64,000 nucleotides of DNA from Chlamydiales bacterium (GCA_029240075.1 JARBTQ010000001.1:93538-157537), one strand, 5' to 3'; numbered from the stretch's first letter, positions 55,460 through 64,000 are shown. Translations and numbers: made by a program. Notes: generated by a model from the sequence alone, not told the origin.

Positions 55460-57997
55460 ATGCTGTGCAAGCTTTCCCATATCCCATACTATGCTGTTGT
55501 GCTTCTTGTCTTTCCCCTGCTAGCTGACCCAAATTCTTCTATTGAAAAAGAACAACTTTGGAAAAAAGCTTTTGGTGAAAAGAAGAAACAACAAAACTAC
55601 ACTTTAGAAATCCCTATTATATTAGATGGCGTAGAGGCAGGCTTTCTACAAGCTTTTATCACAGGTAGTTCCCCTCAAGTAGAGGTTGAATTAGAGCCGC
55701 TATTACGTGCTATTCAATCAAAAATTTTACCACAATTTTATCAGAAAATAGCAGGAAGTTCTAATTCTAATGGTTTAGTGGAACTTACAGAATTGTGTAC
55801 TCAAGGACTAGAAGCTAGCTTTGACCAGCGCAAGCTTCAGCTACGAATTACTACACTTCCAAAGCAACGGGTAATATCCTATATTAGTCTAGTGCGACGC
55901 AGAGAACAACAAGCTCTCCCTCCTAATATTATTTATCCTGCTCCCATAAGTGGTTATGTTAATATTTCAGCTCGAGAACAATATACTTATCGCCCCCAAG
56001 GAGTCAAGGCTCGCCGCAGAGAGCCCCTTTACAGCAATTTTGAAAGTGCAGTCAATTACCGCGATTGGATTGTAGAAGGGAATTTTAATTATGCTGAAAA
56101 TGCCCTACAAAGACGTTGGCAGAGAGATACCACGTGTCTGATTCATGATGACAAGGAGCATTTGATCCGTTATGCTTTGGGAGACCTTTCTTATCCCACA
56201 ATGGGATTTCAAGGACATCCACAAATTGCAGGCCTAAGTGTTTCGCGTAATTTCTCCCTTAAGCCTCATACAGTCCTTGAGCCAAGTAGCCAACATGAAT
56301 TATTTCTCAAAACAGATTCTACAGTTGAAGTTTGGGCTAACGGAACAGTGGTCAAAGTACTGCAATTACCCGCAGGTCCACATCAAATTACAGACTTTCC
56401 CCTTTCCAATGGTTTAAATGATATTCAATTAGTCATTACCGATATTTACGGACGGCAAGAAAAAGTAAAGCTCCCCTTTATGCATGATGCACAGCTTCTA
56501 GCACCTGGAATCCACCAATTCTCCTATAATTTAGGAGTTGTATCAAAAAACGAAGAAAGATTGCGTCACTACGATTCTCGCCAACCAGTATTTTCAGCCT
56601 ACCACCGCACAGGGCTCAGTCAAACTTTCACTGGGGGAATCAACTTTCAACAAGCAAAACACTTTACTCTTGTTGGTCTAGAGGGTATGTACGCTCATCC
56701 TGTAGGGGTGTTTCGCCTCATACAGGCCACAAGTAGTAGATCACAGAGAGGCTTAGGTTACGCTACCCGCCTCGAATACGAAAGCTACCCTATCCAAACC
56801 AAACAGCCTCACCGTTGGTTTTCTAAAACTTTCAGCTGGAATGGAGCTATAGAGTATCAACATCCCCTGTTTAACTCCTTAGAATCAAGTCAAAAGCGCA
56901 ATACTACAAAGTATCGCTTTACAATCGGAGCTCGTCAACATTTGGGACATGGTATCTGGGGAGGGATCAGCGGATTTTGGAGCAAAAATCGCAATACAAG
57001 TAGTATCAACCGTGGAGTCTCAGCATCTTTAAGTAAAAGTTGGCGAAATTCAGGTTGGAGCATGAGCCTTTCAGGGAATATCAAGCGGGGAGAAAAAGGG
57101 AAAAAGGAGCACGAAGTAATGCTAACTGCAATGTGGTCTTCACCCGACCACCAGCACGACCTTTCTTATCACCGCGGCATGGGTGCGCAAACAACACAAG
57201 TCGATTGGAATTACCGCCCCAAAGAAGCTAAAGGAGTACAACATATCCATGCAAACTTTTCACGCTCAAAATCACACGACCGATTAACAGGAAATATTCA
57301 CTATACGGCGAATCGGTTTGAAAGCAATTTGTCTCACTATCTTGTGGACCAGAGGATAAATACTAATTCGAAACAACCTAGACAAAGCCACATTAGCAAT
57401 CTTAGTGCTTCTACTGCAATTGTATTTGCTGGAAATCATTTTGCTTTATCTCGGCCTGTACATAGCAATTTTTTACTTGCAAAACCCCATTCTAATTTAA
57501 AAGGACAATTTATCGGATTAAACCCCAACTCTTATAACGATCAATATGCGGCGGTTATCGATTACTGGGGTCCTGCAGTGATTCCTTCCTTATCCCCTTA
57601 TACCGTTCAACACATTACAGCTGAAGCACCACAATTGCCAATCGGATACGACTTAGGAACTACTCATTTTCCTGTATACCCCACTTATAAAAGTGGAACC
57701 TTGGTGACGATTGGAACGGAATCAACTATCTTTCTGTCTGCAACTTTACTATACCATAGTGGACAGCCTCTAGAAAACGTTTCAGGCCAAATCATTGCTA
57801 AGAACAACCCCCAAGCTAAATCTATTCGCTTTTTTACCAACCGTCGTGGCAAATTCCGAGCTTTAGGTTTGTATCCTGGTGAATTTCAAATGATTCTAGC
57901 TGGTGCTGAAAACACTCCTATCTCCTTTACAATTCCTAAATCAGTACAAGGTCTTTATGATTTGGGGGCTATTAAGCTCCCCCCTTTTTCCAATTAA
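55460..57997 (+). CDS. outer-membrane usher protein, FimD/CsuD-like
   Basis: Beta-barrel through which the pilus is assembled and exported. I chose ATG 55460 (MLCKLSHIPYYAVVLLVFPL, signal segment); the upstream in-frame TTG at 55391 lies inside a palindromic repeat. About 845 residues, normal for ushers. The N-terminal domain (residues about 25-150) with YTLEIPIILDGVEAGFLQAF precedes the long beta barrel with its plug region: AGPHQITDFPLSNGLNDIQL, then VITDIYGRQEKVKLPF. The C-terminal part has a LENVSGQIIAK-like domain and an LGAIKLPPFSN end. Together with the chaperone and four SCPU subunits it completes the pilus set. Confidence 0.85.
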   Translation: MLCKLSHIPYYAVVLLVFPLLADPNSSIEKEQLWKKAFGEKKKQQNYTLEIPIILDGVEAGFLQAFITGSSPQVEVELEPLLRAIQSKILPQFYQKIAGSSNSNGLVELTELCTQGLEASFDQRKLQLRITTLPKQRVISYISLVRRREQQALPPNIIYPAPISGYVNISAREQYTYRPQGVKARRREPLYSNFESAVNYRDWIVEGNFNYAENALQRRWQRDTTCLIHDDKEHLIRYALGDLSYPTMGFQGHPQIAGLSVSRNFSLKPHTVLEPSSQHELFLKTDSTVEVWANGTVVKVLQLPAGPHQITDFPLSNGLNDIQLVITDIYGRQEKVKLPFMHDAQLLAPGIHQFSYNLGVVSKNEERLRHYDSRQPVFSAYHRTGLSQTFTGGINFQQAKHFTLVGLEGMYAHPVGVFRLIQATSSRSQRGLGYATRLEYESYPIQTKQPHRWFSKTFSWNGAIEYQHPLFNSLESSQKRNTTKYRFTIGARQHLGHGIWGGISGFWSKNRNTSSINRGVSASLSKSWRNSGWSMSLSGNIKRGEKGKKEHEVMLTAMWSSPDHQHDLSYHRGMGAQTTQVDWNYRPKEAKGVQHIHANFSRSKSHDRLTGNIHYTANRFESNLSHYLVDQRINTNSKQPRQSHISNLSASTAIVFAGNHFALSRPVHSNFLLAKPHSNLKGQFIGLNPNSYNDQYAAVIDYWGPAVIPSLSPYTVQHITAEAPQLPIGYDLGTTHFPVYPTYKSGTLVTIGTESTIFLSATLLYHSGQPLENVSGQIIAKNNPQAKSIRFFTNRRGKFRALGLYPGEFQMILAGAENTPISFTIPKSVQGLYDLGAIKLPPFSN

Positions 57998-58123
57998 CAA
58001 AAACGATTATGTAAAGGGCCTAACAATTTGATTAAATGGCTCTAGTTAGAAAACTTAAAAACCCTCTTCTCATATAATTTTGCATCCACTAATATCTGAA
58101 AAAATGCTTTAAATTAAAAAAAT

Positions 58124-59188
58124 ATGAATCTTTATAACAATTTGCATCCATCTGAATTTACAGCTAACTATGTTAGCACTGCAAAGGCTACTCATTTAGT
58201 TCCCTTTTCTAGCGACAGAATAGAGCCTTTGCAAAACCATTTTTGCAACAACCTTTCAAAGCAAACAATAGAAAATCGTGCAAGCGATCTCATACAAAAG
58301 ACAGTCGTATCAGCGAATAACATTTTTTATTCTAATAATCCTTTAGGAAAAGAAGAAGAAGAAACTGCTTCGTTAGATAAAAAAGAGATCAAAAAACTTA
58401 TTGAACAGGACTCTTGTTCTTTTAGAGAACTTTTAATAGCAGATGGGATTATAGAAAGTACTCATAATCCTAATCTTACAGAAGAAGAAGAAGAGGTTTT
58501 AAAAAATTTAGTTGTAGCTACAAAAGCTCAAATTGACCTTCACAGAAAGCTTTCACAGGAAGAATTGAATAGTTTAATAAAGGTTGTCATGCTCAACATT
58601 TTAGATAAGCGGCTAGAGTTTTTCTTTAGAATGCAGTTAGGTTTGCACTATATAAATGGTAAGATGTATAAATATGCTGAAAAAATTTTAATTGAATACA
58701 AAGGCGAGTTAGAGGGTTTAAAAAAAGCCTTTTATTATCAATGCTTAGCCATAATTTACGAGTGTTTAGGAGGATTACCTGCTCTTACTTGTGTTTATAA
58801 TCTTGGCTTAGTAAGCTCAGAATTTGTTAATGAAGAGCAGAAATTAAGAACTCTAGGGAAATTACATCTATTATATGAAGCTCTAGGACTATCCAGTATA
58901 GAGGAGGCTGCAAAAGCTAAATTAACAATAGCTCAAGATTTCTTCCATCGAAATAGCTATCTTGATGCAGTAATAGAGGCTACCTATGTGGTTAATATTA
59001 GAAGATCTATACCGCATCACATAAGAGCGAAAGCTTTTTTTTACATAGGGGCATCCTATCATGCTACAAGCCAATATCAAAAAGCATTTGATTATCTTCA
59101 AACCTGTATTAAATTAGATCCGAAGCATGAGCAAGCTAATGTCTTACTAAATCAAACTGTATGTGCCCTTTATTTCGCTAAATCATAA
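58124..59188 (+). CDS. TPR-repeat hypothetical protein, accessory, with possible repeat-derived N-terminal segment
   Basis: A 354-residue soluble helical protein. The C-terminal half has at least two tetratricopeptide-like repeats (AKAFFYIGASYHATSQYQKA then FDYLQTCIKLDPKHEQANVL, about residues 300-342). The N-terminal 100 residues are Ser/Asn-rich; residues 33-44 are encoded by a segment matching the family 1 palindrome (58220-58252), so a repeat appears to have inserted in frame. No signal peptide. The ATG at 58124 has no clear ribosome site. Unrecognised family. Host-directed function is only suggested by the composition. Confidence 0.6.
   Translation: MNLYNNLHPSEFTANYVSTAKATHLVPFSSDRIEPLQNHFCNNLSKQTIENRASDLIQKTVVSANNIFYSNNPLGKEEEETASLDKKEIKKLIEQDSCSFRELLIADGIIESTHNPNLTEEEEEVLKNLVVATKAQIDLHRKLSQEELNSLIKVVMLNILDKRLEFFFRMQLGLHYINGKMYKYAEKILIEYKGELEGLKKAFYYQCLAIIYECLGGLPALTCVYNLGLVSSEFVNEEQKLRTLGKLHLLYEALGLSSIEEAAKAKLTIAQDFFHRNSYLDAVIEATYVVNIRRSIPHHIRAKAFFYIGASYHATSQYQKAFDYLQTCIKLDPKHEQANVLLNQTVCALYFAKS
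58220..58252 (+). repeat. palindromic repeat relic inside a coding region
   Basis: ATAGAGCCTTTGCAAAACCA followed by TTTTTGCAACAAC matches the left and central parts of the 55368-55409 copy. It lies in frame within the TPR gene. The right arm has lost symmetry. Confidence 0.5.
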
Positions 59189-59362
59189 ATTACAGTATTT
59201 CGATTTCTAAGCTTTTTTAACATCATGCTTAAAATCACTAGTATGACAACTTTAAGAGGCCCTTTTTGAATACGTGGTCAAGCTTAACCCTCTTTTTTTA
59301 GTAGGGATACTATACAAACTTTACTTTCAAAGGAACCTCTTATAAAAAAGCAGGCTCTATTC

Positions 59363-60424
59363 TTAGGGAAAATAACGCCGATATCGTCTATCTTCTAGGT
59401 TATTTACTGTACGGATATACGTATATACAAGCCACGCAAAAAGAGCTAATACAGCTGCTTGCATTATTCTACAAACCAAGATAGCTCGACCTTTTCGCAG
59501 TCTTTGTTCAGTTAAAGGAAGGTATTTTGTAGCATCGCTTCGATATAAACGTGCAGCAAGTCTATCCACCTTAGAAGTAACTAGGCGCTCACCGGGTAGA
59601 TTTAAAGGAACCTGTTTAAGGGGATTACCTTCCAAAAAGACTTTTCCATCTTTAAAAACCTGCGTTGATAGCAATTCAATAGGGATCGTGTCTAATAAAT
59701 TATTGGATAAATTTAATTTTGATAGATGTTCTAAGCTAGCCAATTTACTTGACATATATTTTAGCTCATTTCTACTCAAATTAAGATTGAGAGGGGAATC
59801 TAAACCAGAAAAAGCATCTTCTATAGCCATACAAATCTTATCGGAAAAGCGAGTTACAAAGTTGCTTAAATTCAGATTAATCTCTTCATTTTTTTTTCTA
59901 GTTTTATGAATACTCATAATATACTTAGATATAAGGGAAATATGAATAACATTTAAGGCATCTTCCCTTTCCTTATAACAGTTAACTCTTTCTGAATATG
60001 TTTTCAAACTGTTATCTTTTTTCAAAGTAAGATATCTTCGTTCGATTAATTTTTTCTCAGTTTCTAAAGGGTCTTTAAAATCATTAGCATCTTTATAAAT
60101 TTTACTGCTCCAATCATATCTTAGAGATAATGAATATACTCTTTCAATTTCAGCATTTTGATCTTGAAAAAGCTTTTTCAAAAGTAGTTTATATTTTTGA
60201 AAAGAGGTTGAATCTGCCGATAAAGATTGTAGGAGTTTTTCTTCATACAATTTTGAAATATGATCGAAATCTTTTTGTAAAAATTGTTCCCAAATTTTAT
60301 CATTTTTAAATAAAGGATTCTTCGAAACCATTCTTAAATTAAAAGCAGACTCTATACCCGCTTCTATTACAATGTTACAGAATATATCAGGGGCTACATT
60401 ATTTAGGTTGAAAACCATACACAC
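59363..60424 (-). CDS. F-box-like/leucine-rich-repeat protein with C-terminal membrane helix
   Basis: A 353-residue protein. The start region MVFNLNNVAPDIFCNIVIEA with AFNLRMVSKNPLFKNDKIWE resembles an F-box (LxxVS, xxIWE). A helical central part follows (about 75-210). Then come LRR-type repeats, LNLNLSRNELKYMSSKLASL and LEHLSKLNLSNNLLDTIPIE (about residues 214-255), and an asparagine-rich LEGNPLKQVP cap. The C-terminus has one membrane helix at about 312-334 (LVCRIMQAAVLALFAWLVYT). The fused F-box/LRR plus membrane anchor suggests a host-membrane or inclusion-membrane adaptor, though that is inference. It runs opposite to neighbouring genes. Confidence 0.65.
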   Translation of the reverse strand: MCMVFNLNNVAPDIFCNIVIEAGIESAFNLRMVSKNPLFKNDKIWEQFLQKDFDHISKLYEEKLLQSLSADSTSFQKYKLLLKKLFQDQNAEIERVYSLSLRYDWSSKIYKDANDFKDPLETEKKLIERRYLTLKKDNSLKTYSERVNCYKEREDALNVIHISLISKYIMSIHKTRKKNEEINLNLSNFVTRFSDKICMAIEDAFSGLDSPLNLNLSRNELKYMSSKLASLEHLSKLNLSNNLLDTIPIELLSTQVFKDGKVFLEGNPLKQVPLNLPGERLVTSKVDRLAARLYRSDATKYLPLTEQRLRKGRAILVCRIMQAAVLALFAWLVYTYIRTVNNLEDRRYRRYFP

Positions 60425-60709
60425 CTTAAAAAAAATAATTTAATTATAAAATAGAATATATAATTTATTCTATTTTAAAAAAAATTTCAATCGAAAATAA
60501 ATCTATTCATTTTCATAAAAATAGAAATTTATTTCTCTAAGGTTGTGTTGAGAATTTTAGCGACATTTTTAGGGATAAAGTAAAATAATTGAACTTTATC
60601 AAATCGTTGATGTAATGTTACTGCGCACAAGACAGATATGAGCCTTTATGTTGTCGTATTGACAAGGAACTGAAAAGAGGTACATATCTAACTTTTACAA
60701 ACAATCTAT

Positions 60710-61018
60710 ATGAAATTTTATTCTTTTTTATTTTCAAAATTTATGACAATTCATCCTCTTAACTTACAACAAATAGATTTAGACCCTTATTCAAAACAGT
60801 TTTCTCATAAACGGATAGCTAGTTTAAAAAACAGGTCTCTTACTGTTAAAATAAAGCAGGTTACTGATTTAAATTTGCCTTCGAAGGACTGCATAAACCT
60901 TCATCAATTTAATTACAGTGATCAAAAAGGAGAACATGCTCGTTATCTGCAAAGTCATAACCAACTCTGTCAAATGCTAAAAAGCTATGCAGAAGAGCTC
61001 GATCATCTGCAAAACTAA
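60710..61018 (+). CDS. small hypothetical protein, 102 aa or 91 aa
   Basis: No recognised domain. Two candidate starts: ATG 60710 (MKFYSFLFSKFMTIHPLNLQ) or ATG 60743 (MTIHPLNLQQIDLDPYSKQ). The product is basic and polar, with a helical end (QLCQMLKSYAEELDHLQN). No signal peptide or membrane segment. It lies between two minus-strand F-box-like genes in an accessory region, ahead of a palindromic repeat. It could be a genuine small gene or a chance frame. Confidence 0.35.
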   Translation: MKFYSFLFSKFMTIHPLNLQQIDLDPYSKQFSHKRIASLKNRSLTVKIKQVTDLNLPSKDCINLHQFNYSDQKGEHARYLQSHNQLCQMLKSYAEELDHLQN

Positions 61019-61055
61019 CAGAAAATACCCTTTCAACGATAAAAGTTTTCATACG

Positions 61056-61130
61056 ATAGATCCCTTTCAAAATTTATTTTGAAGAGATCTATCGAGTTAC
61101 TAAACGTAACGATTCAAAAAAAAGGGCAAT
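61056..61130 (+). repeat. palindromic repeat, family 1 (full-length copy)
   Basis: The core 61056-61096 (ATAGATCCCTTTCAAAATTT, then GAAGAGATCTATCGAG) and the tail through GATTCAAAAAAAAGGGCAAT match the 2037-2110 copy in length, ends and tail. Confidence 0.7.
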
Positions 61131-61219
61131 GGCATGAACCTTTTTAGTAGTCTTTATATATTACAGTTTGTCATCTTTTAAAAGTATTCAAACTGAATAA
61201 AATCTCAATTCATAACTTA

Positions 61220-61975
61220 TTATTGCTTAGAATCAGAGCATAAATAGATCTCATTTGACAGCACGTTGACTTTTATAGAGTACTCTGTATTCTTATGATC
61301 TGTACAATCTAAAGCATTTTCAAAATTTTTTAATGCTTTTGGGTTAAATAGTGACTCTTTTGATTGATTCAATCCTATCTGCATGCATTTAAACCTAAGT
61401 AAATTGCTTTTGTAAAGAAGATAAATAGAGTCATTTTCCTTAACCCCTTTGAATAAAGGTAAGGGATACCAGCGTGGTAGTTCTTGATTTATTGCCTCAT
61501 CTCCATTGCAAGGTACTATTTGAAGCTTTACATAATATGTATCTGCATTTATGGGCAAATTCTCTGAATCTATCAACGTATTTTGTATAGTTGCTAAGTG
61601 GTTTTTTCCGAGCTTACGAATAGCATAATCGTATTCGACAGATGAAATACATACTTTGTAATCATGTATTGTATTGTCCAGATCCTTTTTTATTTCTTTT
61701 AGTTTTGAAAGTTTAAGATTTGCTAAGTCATTTATGCTGATTTTCAGAAACTTTTGTAAGTATTCCAACTTGCCTACATATTTTGGATCATAAAATTTTA
61801 CAGCTTCTTTAAGTTTTAGTTGCTGTACATTGAATGCTTTTCTTTCATTTTCAGTTACATATTGGATAACAGCTGATCGTATTGATTTATTAGTAGCAGA
61901 AACACTCCTAAGATCATTATCTTCTACTAAATATTTAAAAACTTCAAACTTCAAATAACTATCTAAATTTTGCAT
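61220..61975 (-). CDS. F-box-like protein, accessory
   Basis: A 251-residue soluble protein. The N-terminus MQNLDSYLKFEVFKYLVEDN followed by DLRSVSATNKSIRSAVIQYV fits an F-box fold (LxxEVFxYL, DLxxVSATN), so it probably engages a Skp1-type partner in the host; this is inference. The remainder is helical, then a beta-rich segment, with no substrate-binding domain I recognise and no LRRs. No signal peptide or membrane helix. It diverges from the racemase-domain gene across 64 bases. Third F-box-like gene in the window; the others are at the left edge and at 59.4 kb. Confidence 0.55.
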   Translation of the reverse strand: MQNLDSYLKFEVFKYLVEDNDLRSVSATNKSIRSAVIQYVTENERKAFNVQQLKLKEAVKFYDPKYVGKLEYLQKFLKISINDLANLKLSKLKEIKKDLDNTIHDYKVCISSVEYDYAIRKLGKNHLATIQNTLIDSENLPINADTYYVKLQIVPCNGDEAINQELPRWYPLPLFKGVKENDSIYLLYKSNLLRFKCMQIGLNQSKESLFNPKALKNFENALDCTDHKNTEYSIKVNVLSNEIYLCSDSKQ

Positions 61976-62039
61976 AAAACCTAGTTGATTTTAATTATAT
62001 TATATTTTAATTGTTAATTAATAAATCAAGGAAAACTTT

Positions 62040-63554
62040 ATGAGTAATAATAAAATCAATTTAAATAATTTACAAGAAAATTATGATCGCAATTGGCTAA
62101 CGGTAGAAGAAAAAGAAGATGGCCTAACTGTTGAAATAAAAAATATACAACCTCACGAATACTTGGTTCGCTTTAGCAATGAGACAACTTCTTTAAATAA
62201 ATATATTAAAATTAAAATACTAGAAAGAGATAAACCGCATCATGATGAGATAGATGAAGTTGCAAAAGTAGCTACAGCCGTTAATGACTATTTCCAATTC
62301 TCTTTGAAAGGGGATAAAACTGAAAAATACTCTCAATTACAGAATCCTAAAGATGAAGCAATTGAGATTATACAAACACTCGCACATGAATTTTTAGTTA
62401 AAGTTAAAAATCCCCAAAAAAACTCTTTACAGAATGAAATCATAGCTAGATTTCCTGATAGTACACAGGGCTTGTTTGAAGAAATAAATAAAGTTGCTAG
62501 CCTGGCTATTTCTATAGAAAAACATGTCTCCGATAATCAATATGAGACAGTAGTAGGAACAAAAAACTATGAAGAATTTATTTCTACAATTGGTGAAGAT
62601 CTTAATTGTGAATTGATTGACCGCGACATGTACATAGAAGCTGAGGTAGAAAAATACGTAGCACTTTTAAAAATTGTTCCTAACCGCAATAACAATACTA
62701 AAATTTTAAAATTATTCTTAGAACCAAAAAACGTGGATATTTATTACAGGCTACAGCAGAAAATTGCAGCTTTAGTACCGATAGAGCTGGATCGTCCTAT
62801 TATTGAGCTAGAATTAAAAGGTACTAATGCAAATCTAACTCCTATAGGAATTTTAGGTGGGGTAGGTCCCTTGTCTGATGCAGAAGTCATTAGAGAAGTC
62901 ATCCATACTTTGGAGCATAGACAAGTTCCCCTAGATAGAATACATGTGCAGCTTTTATCAGCTCCCCCACCTCGGTCCATACAACAACCTCAAAGAGGAT
63001 ATAGATACATTAATAAATTACGTGAATTTACTAAAGTTCCTAAAAACGGATTGTATATTACAAGTAATACAGCCCATATAAATTTGCCAGCATTACAAAA
63101 GCTTAAATCGCAAAATACACCTTTAGTAGATATGGTATCCCTTATTACTCAAGATATAGCGCAGATGACAAAAACGAACTCCCAAGTTTTAGTTTTAGGA
63201 ACAACTAGCGCTTGGGAAAACAAGTTGTATCCGACTAAACTAAAAACATATAGCATAAAAAGTATAGAATTAGATGCTAAAGACCAAAATTTGATACAAC
63301 AATTGATCGAGCAAACTAAACAAGGCAAAACAAATATTGCTGAAGCGGGCATAGATATTATAAATAAATATATTGAAAATAAAGGAGCTACACATGTTAT
63401 TCTAGCATGTACAGAATTACCTCTTTTATTTAAAAGTAGTAATATTGATTTACAAGTAGAGTTCCCAAATTTACAAATTATCGATACAGAACAAAAATTT
63501 GTTGAATATATTGCTAAAGCCATAGAAAAACAAGTAAATGCGCCCAGTAATTAA
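62040..63554 (+). CDS. Asp/Glu racemase-domain protein with long N-terminal domain
   Basis: A 504-residue protein. Residues about 265-500 form the Asp/Glu/hydantoin racemase fold: LTPIGILGGVGPLSDAEVIR, YITSNTAHINLPAL, QVLVLGTTSAW and ATHVILACTELPLLF are its blocks. The second catalytic Cys457 (ACTELP) is present. The first catalytic position, usually Cys in C-N-T-A-H, is Ser342 (SNTAH). A family enzyme with Thr at that position and Cys at the other is known to work in one direction, so activity is possible but may be altered. The N-terminal 260 residues are unrecognised, helical and acidic. Start ATG 62040 follows AAGGAAAA. The fusion is unusual for a racemase. It may not serve peptidoglycan synthesis. 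Confidence 0.8.
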   Translation: MSNNKINLNNLQENYDRNWLTVEEKEDGLTVEIKNIQPHEYLVRFSNETTSLNKYIKIKILERDKPHHDEIDEVAKVATAVNDYFQFSLKGDKTEKYSQLQNPKDEAIEIIQTLAHEFLVKVKNPQKNSLQNEIIARFPDSTQGLFEEINKVASLAISIEKHVSDNQYETVVGTKNYEEFISTIGEDLNCELIDRDMYIEAEVEKYVALLKIVPNRNNNTKILKLFLEPKNVDIYYRLQQKIAALVPIELDRPIIELELKGTNANLTPIGILGGVGPLSDAEVIREVIHTLEHRQVPLDRIHVQLLSAPPPRSIQQPQRGYRYINKLREFTKVPKNGLYITSNTAHINLPALQKLKSQNTPLVDMVSLITQDIAQMTKTNSQVLVLGTTSAWENKLYPTKLKTYSIKSIELDAKDQNLIQQLIEQTKQGKTNIAEAGIDIINKYIENKGATHVILACTELPLLFKSSNIDLQVEFPNLQIIDTEQKFVEYIAKAIEKQVNAPSN

Positions 63555-63644
63555 ATACTAGCGCGCCAAATTTTTCTATTTTCTAATAAAATAAATTTTA
63601 TCTCTCTTCCAAAAGTGGATCATTGAGACACTTTTACTAGGCTT

Positions 63645-63720
63645 ATATCCAAAGCGTACACAATTTAACCATTTTTTTGCCGATAGAAAAAAGTTAAATC
63701 TAGCTACGCAGCGTATATCT
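63645..63720 (+). repeat. palindromic repeat, family 2
   Basis: Matches the 20483-20557 element in order: CCAAAGCG, AATTTAACC with a T run, a GATAG centre, an A run with AGTTAAATCTAGC, and a CGTATA end. The central T/A arms form a hairpin. Confidence 0.6.
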
Positions 63721-63936
63721 GGACCCTTTTTCACATGCCACTCTAAAGTAATTTACATAAACACTTTCTAAAGCTATTGGAACAACTACCAAAAACGGTA
63801 ATTCGATGCTAGCTGAACTAATTTTCATATTGTGGTTATTTTTTAGGGCTTATAGTTTTAATTGAAAACAAGGTAGCTCTCCAGTTTAGTAACCTGGAAG
63901 AAAAAAACTTAGCAAAATTAGACGTAGAAAACAAAA

Positions 63937-63987
63937 ATGGCGGTTTTTTATAATGTTAATTCTCTAAAAAAACATAAAAACCGCCAT
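63937..63987 (+). repeat. inverted repeat at window edge, next to a possible gene start
   Basis: ATGGCGGTTTTT at 63937-63948 is the exact inverse of AAAAACCGCCAT at 63976-63987. The right arm runs into ATG 63986, followed by an open frame (MNEID) that leaves the window. It may be an insertion-sequence end or a leader hairpin. Confidence 0.4.
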
Positions 63988-64000
63988 GAATGAAATAGAT

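Larger units (their letters stand above)
63555..64000. other. intergenic region to window edge
   Basis: AT-rich, no convincing gene inside the window. It contains a family 2 palindrome (63645-63720) and, at the edge, an inverted repeat around an ATG (63937-63987). Confidence 0.5.

Noticed and set aside
57040..57231. Plus-strand frame of 63 codons inside the usher
   Set aside because: Out-of-frame shadow of the barrel region, no conserved features.

Overview
The window comes from an AT-rich bacterial chromosome of the phylum Chlamydiae, most likely an amoeba-associated, Parachlamydiaceae-like lineage. The main evidence is a DNA topoisomerase I fused to a C-terminal SWIB domain, a UhpC-type hexose-phosphate antiporter and glycogen-branching enzyme GlgB, set beside several eukaryote-like genes (F-box, LRR, ankyrin, TPR, NADAR). 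The species cannot be named from the sequence alone.

Layout, left to right. 1-1.4 kb: the 3' end of an F-box gene whose start lies outside the window. 1.4-8.9 kb: housekeeping block (conserved hypothetical, tadA, rpmG, a LolC/E-like permease with its LolD-like ATPase, lysS, an S49 peptidase, and a small DUF2945-like gene on the other strand). 9.3-17.8 kb: a NADAR-domain protein, uhpC, two membrane proteins, a DUF2267 protein, a tetR-GST pair with two candidate operator palindromes, and htpX. 17.9-21.2 kb: accessory island of four unrecognised low-complexity or TPR-like genes, effector-like in style. 21.5-25.5 kb: conserved hypothetical and glgB. 25.5-40.3 kb: an orphan gene with internal repeats, then a 4268-residue giant carrying ankyrin repeats, a candidate His-Asn-Cys cysteine-protease-like segment and a DUF3638/SecA-like P-loop ATPase segment. 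40.8-51.5 kb: housekeeping (topA-SWIB, rnz, rhomboid, heptose nucleotidyltransferase, lon, two pseudopilin-like genes, a secreted cyclophilin, trmL). 51.5-58.0 kb: a complete-looking chaperone-usher pilus cluster of the spore-coat-U (archaic/Csu) type: a two-domain tip-like subunit, three small subunits, a chaperone and an usher. 58.1-63.6 kb: second accessory island (TPR protein, F-box/LRR membrane-anchored protein, small ORF, second F-box-like protein, Asp/Glu-racemase-domain fusion).

Two families of short palindromic repeats are scattered through the intergenic regions. One (about 41 bp core, sometimes about 75 bp in all) has copies at about 2.04, 40.6, 54.4, 55.4 and 61.1 kb, and a relic appears to lie inside the coding region of the TPR gene at 58.2 kb. 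The other (about 75 bp) is at 20.5 and 63.7 kb. No rRNA, tRNA, CRISPR array or intact insertion sequence was seen. The right edge holds a strong inverted repeat and a possible gene start.
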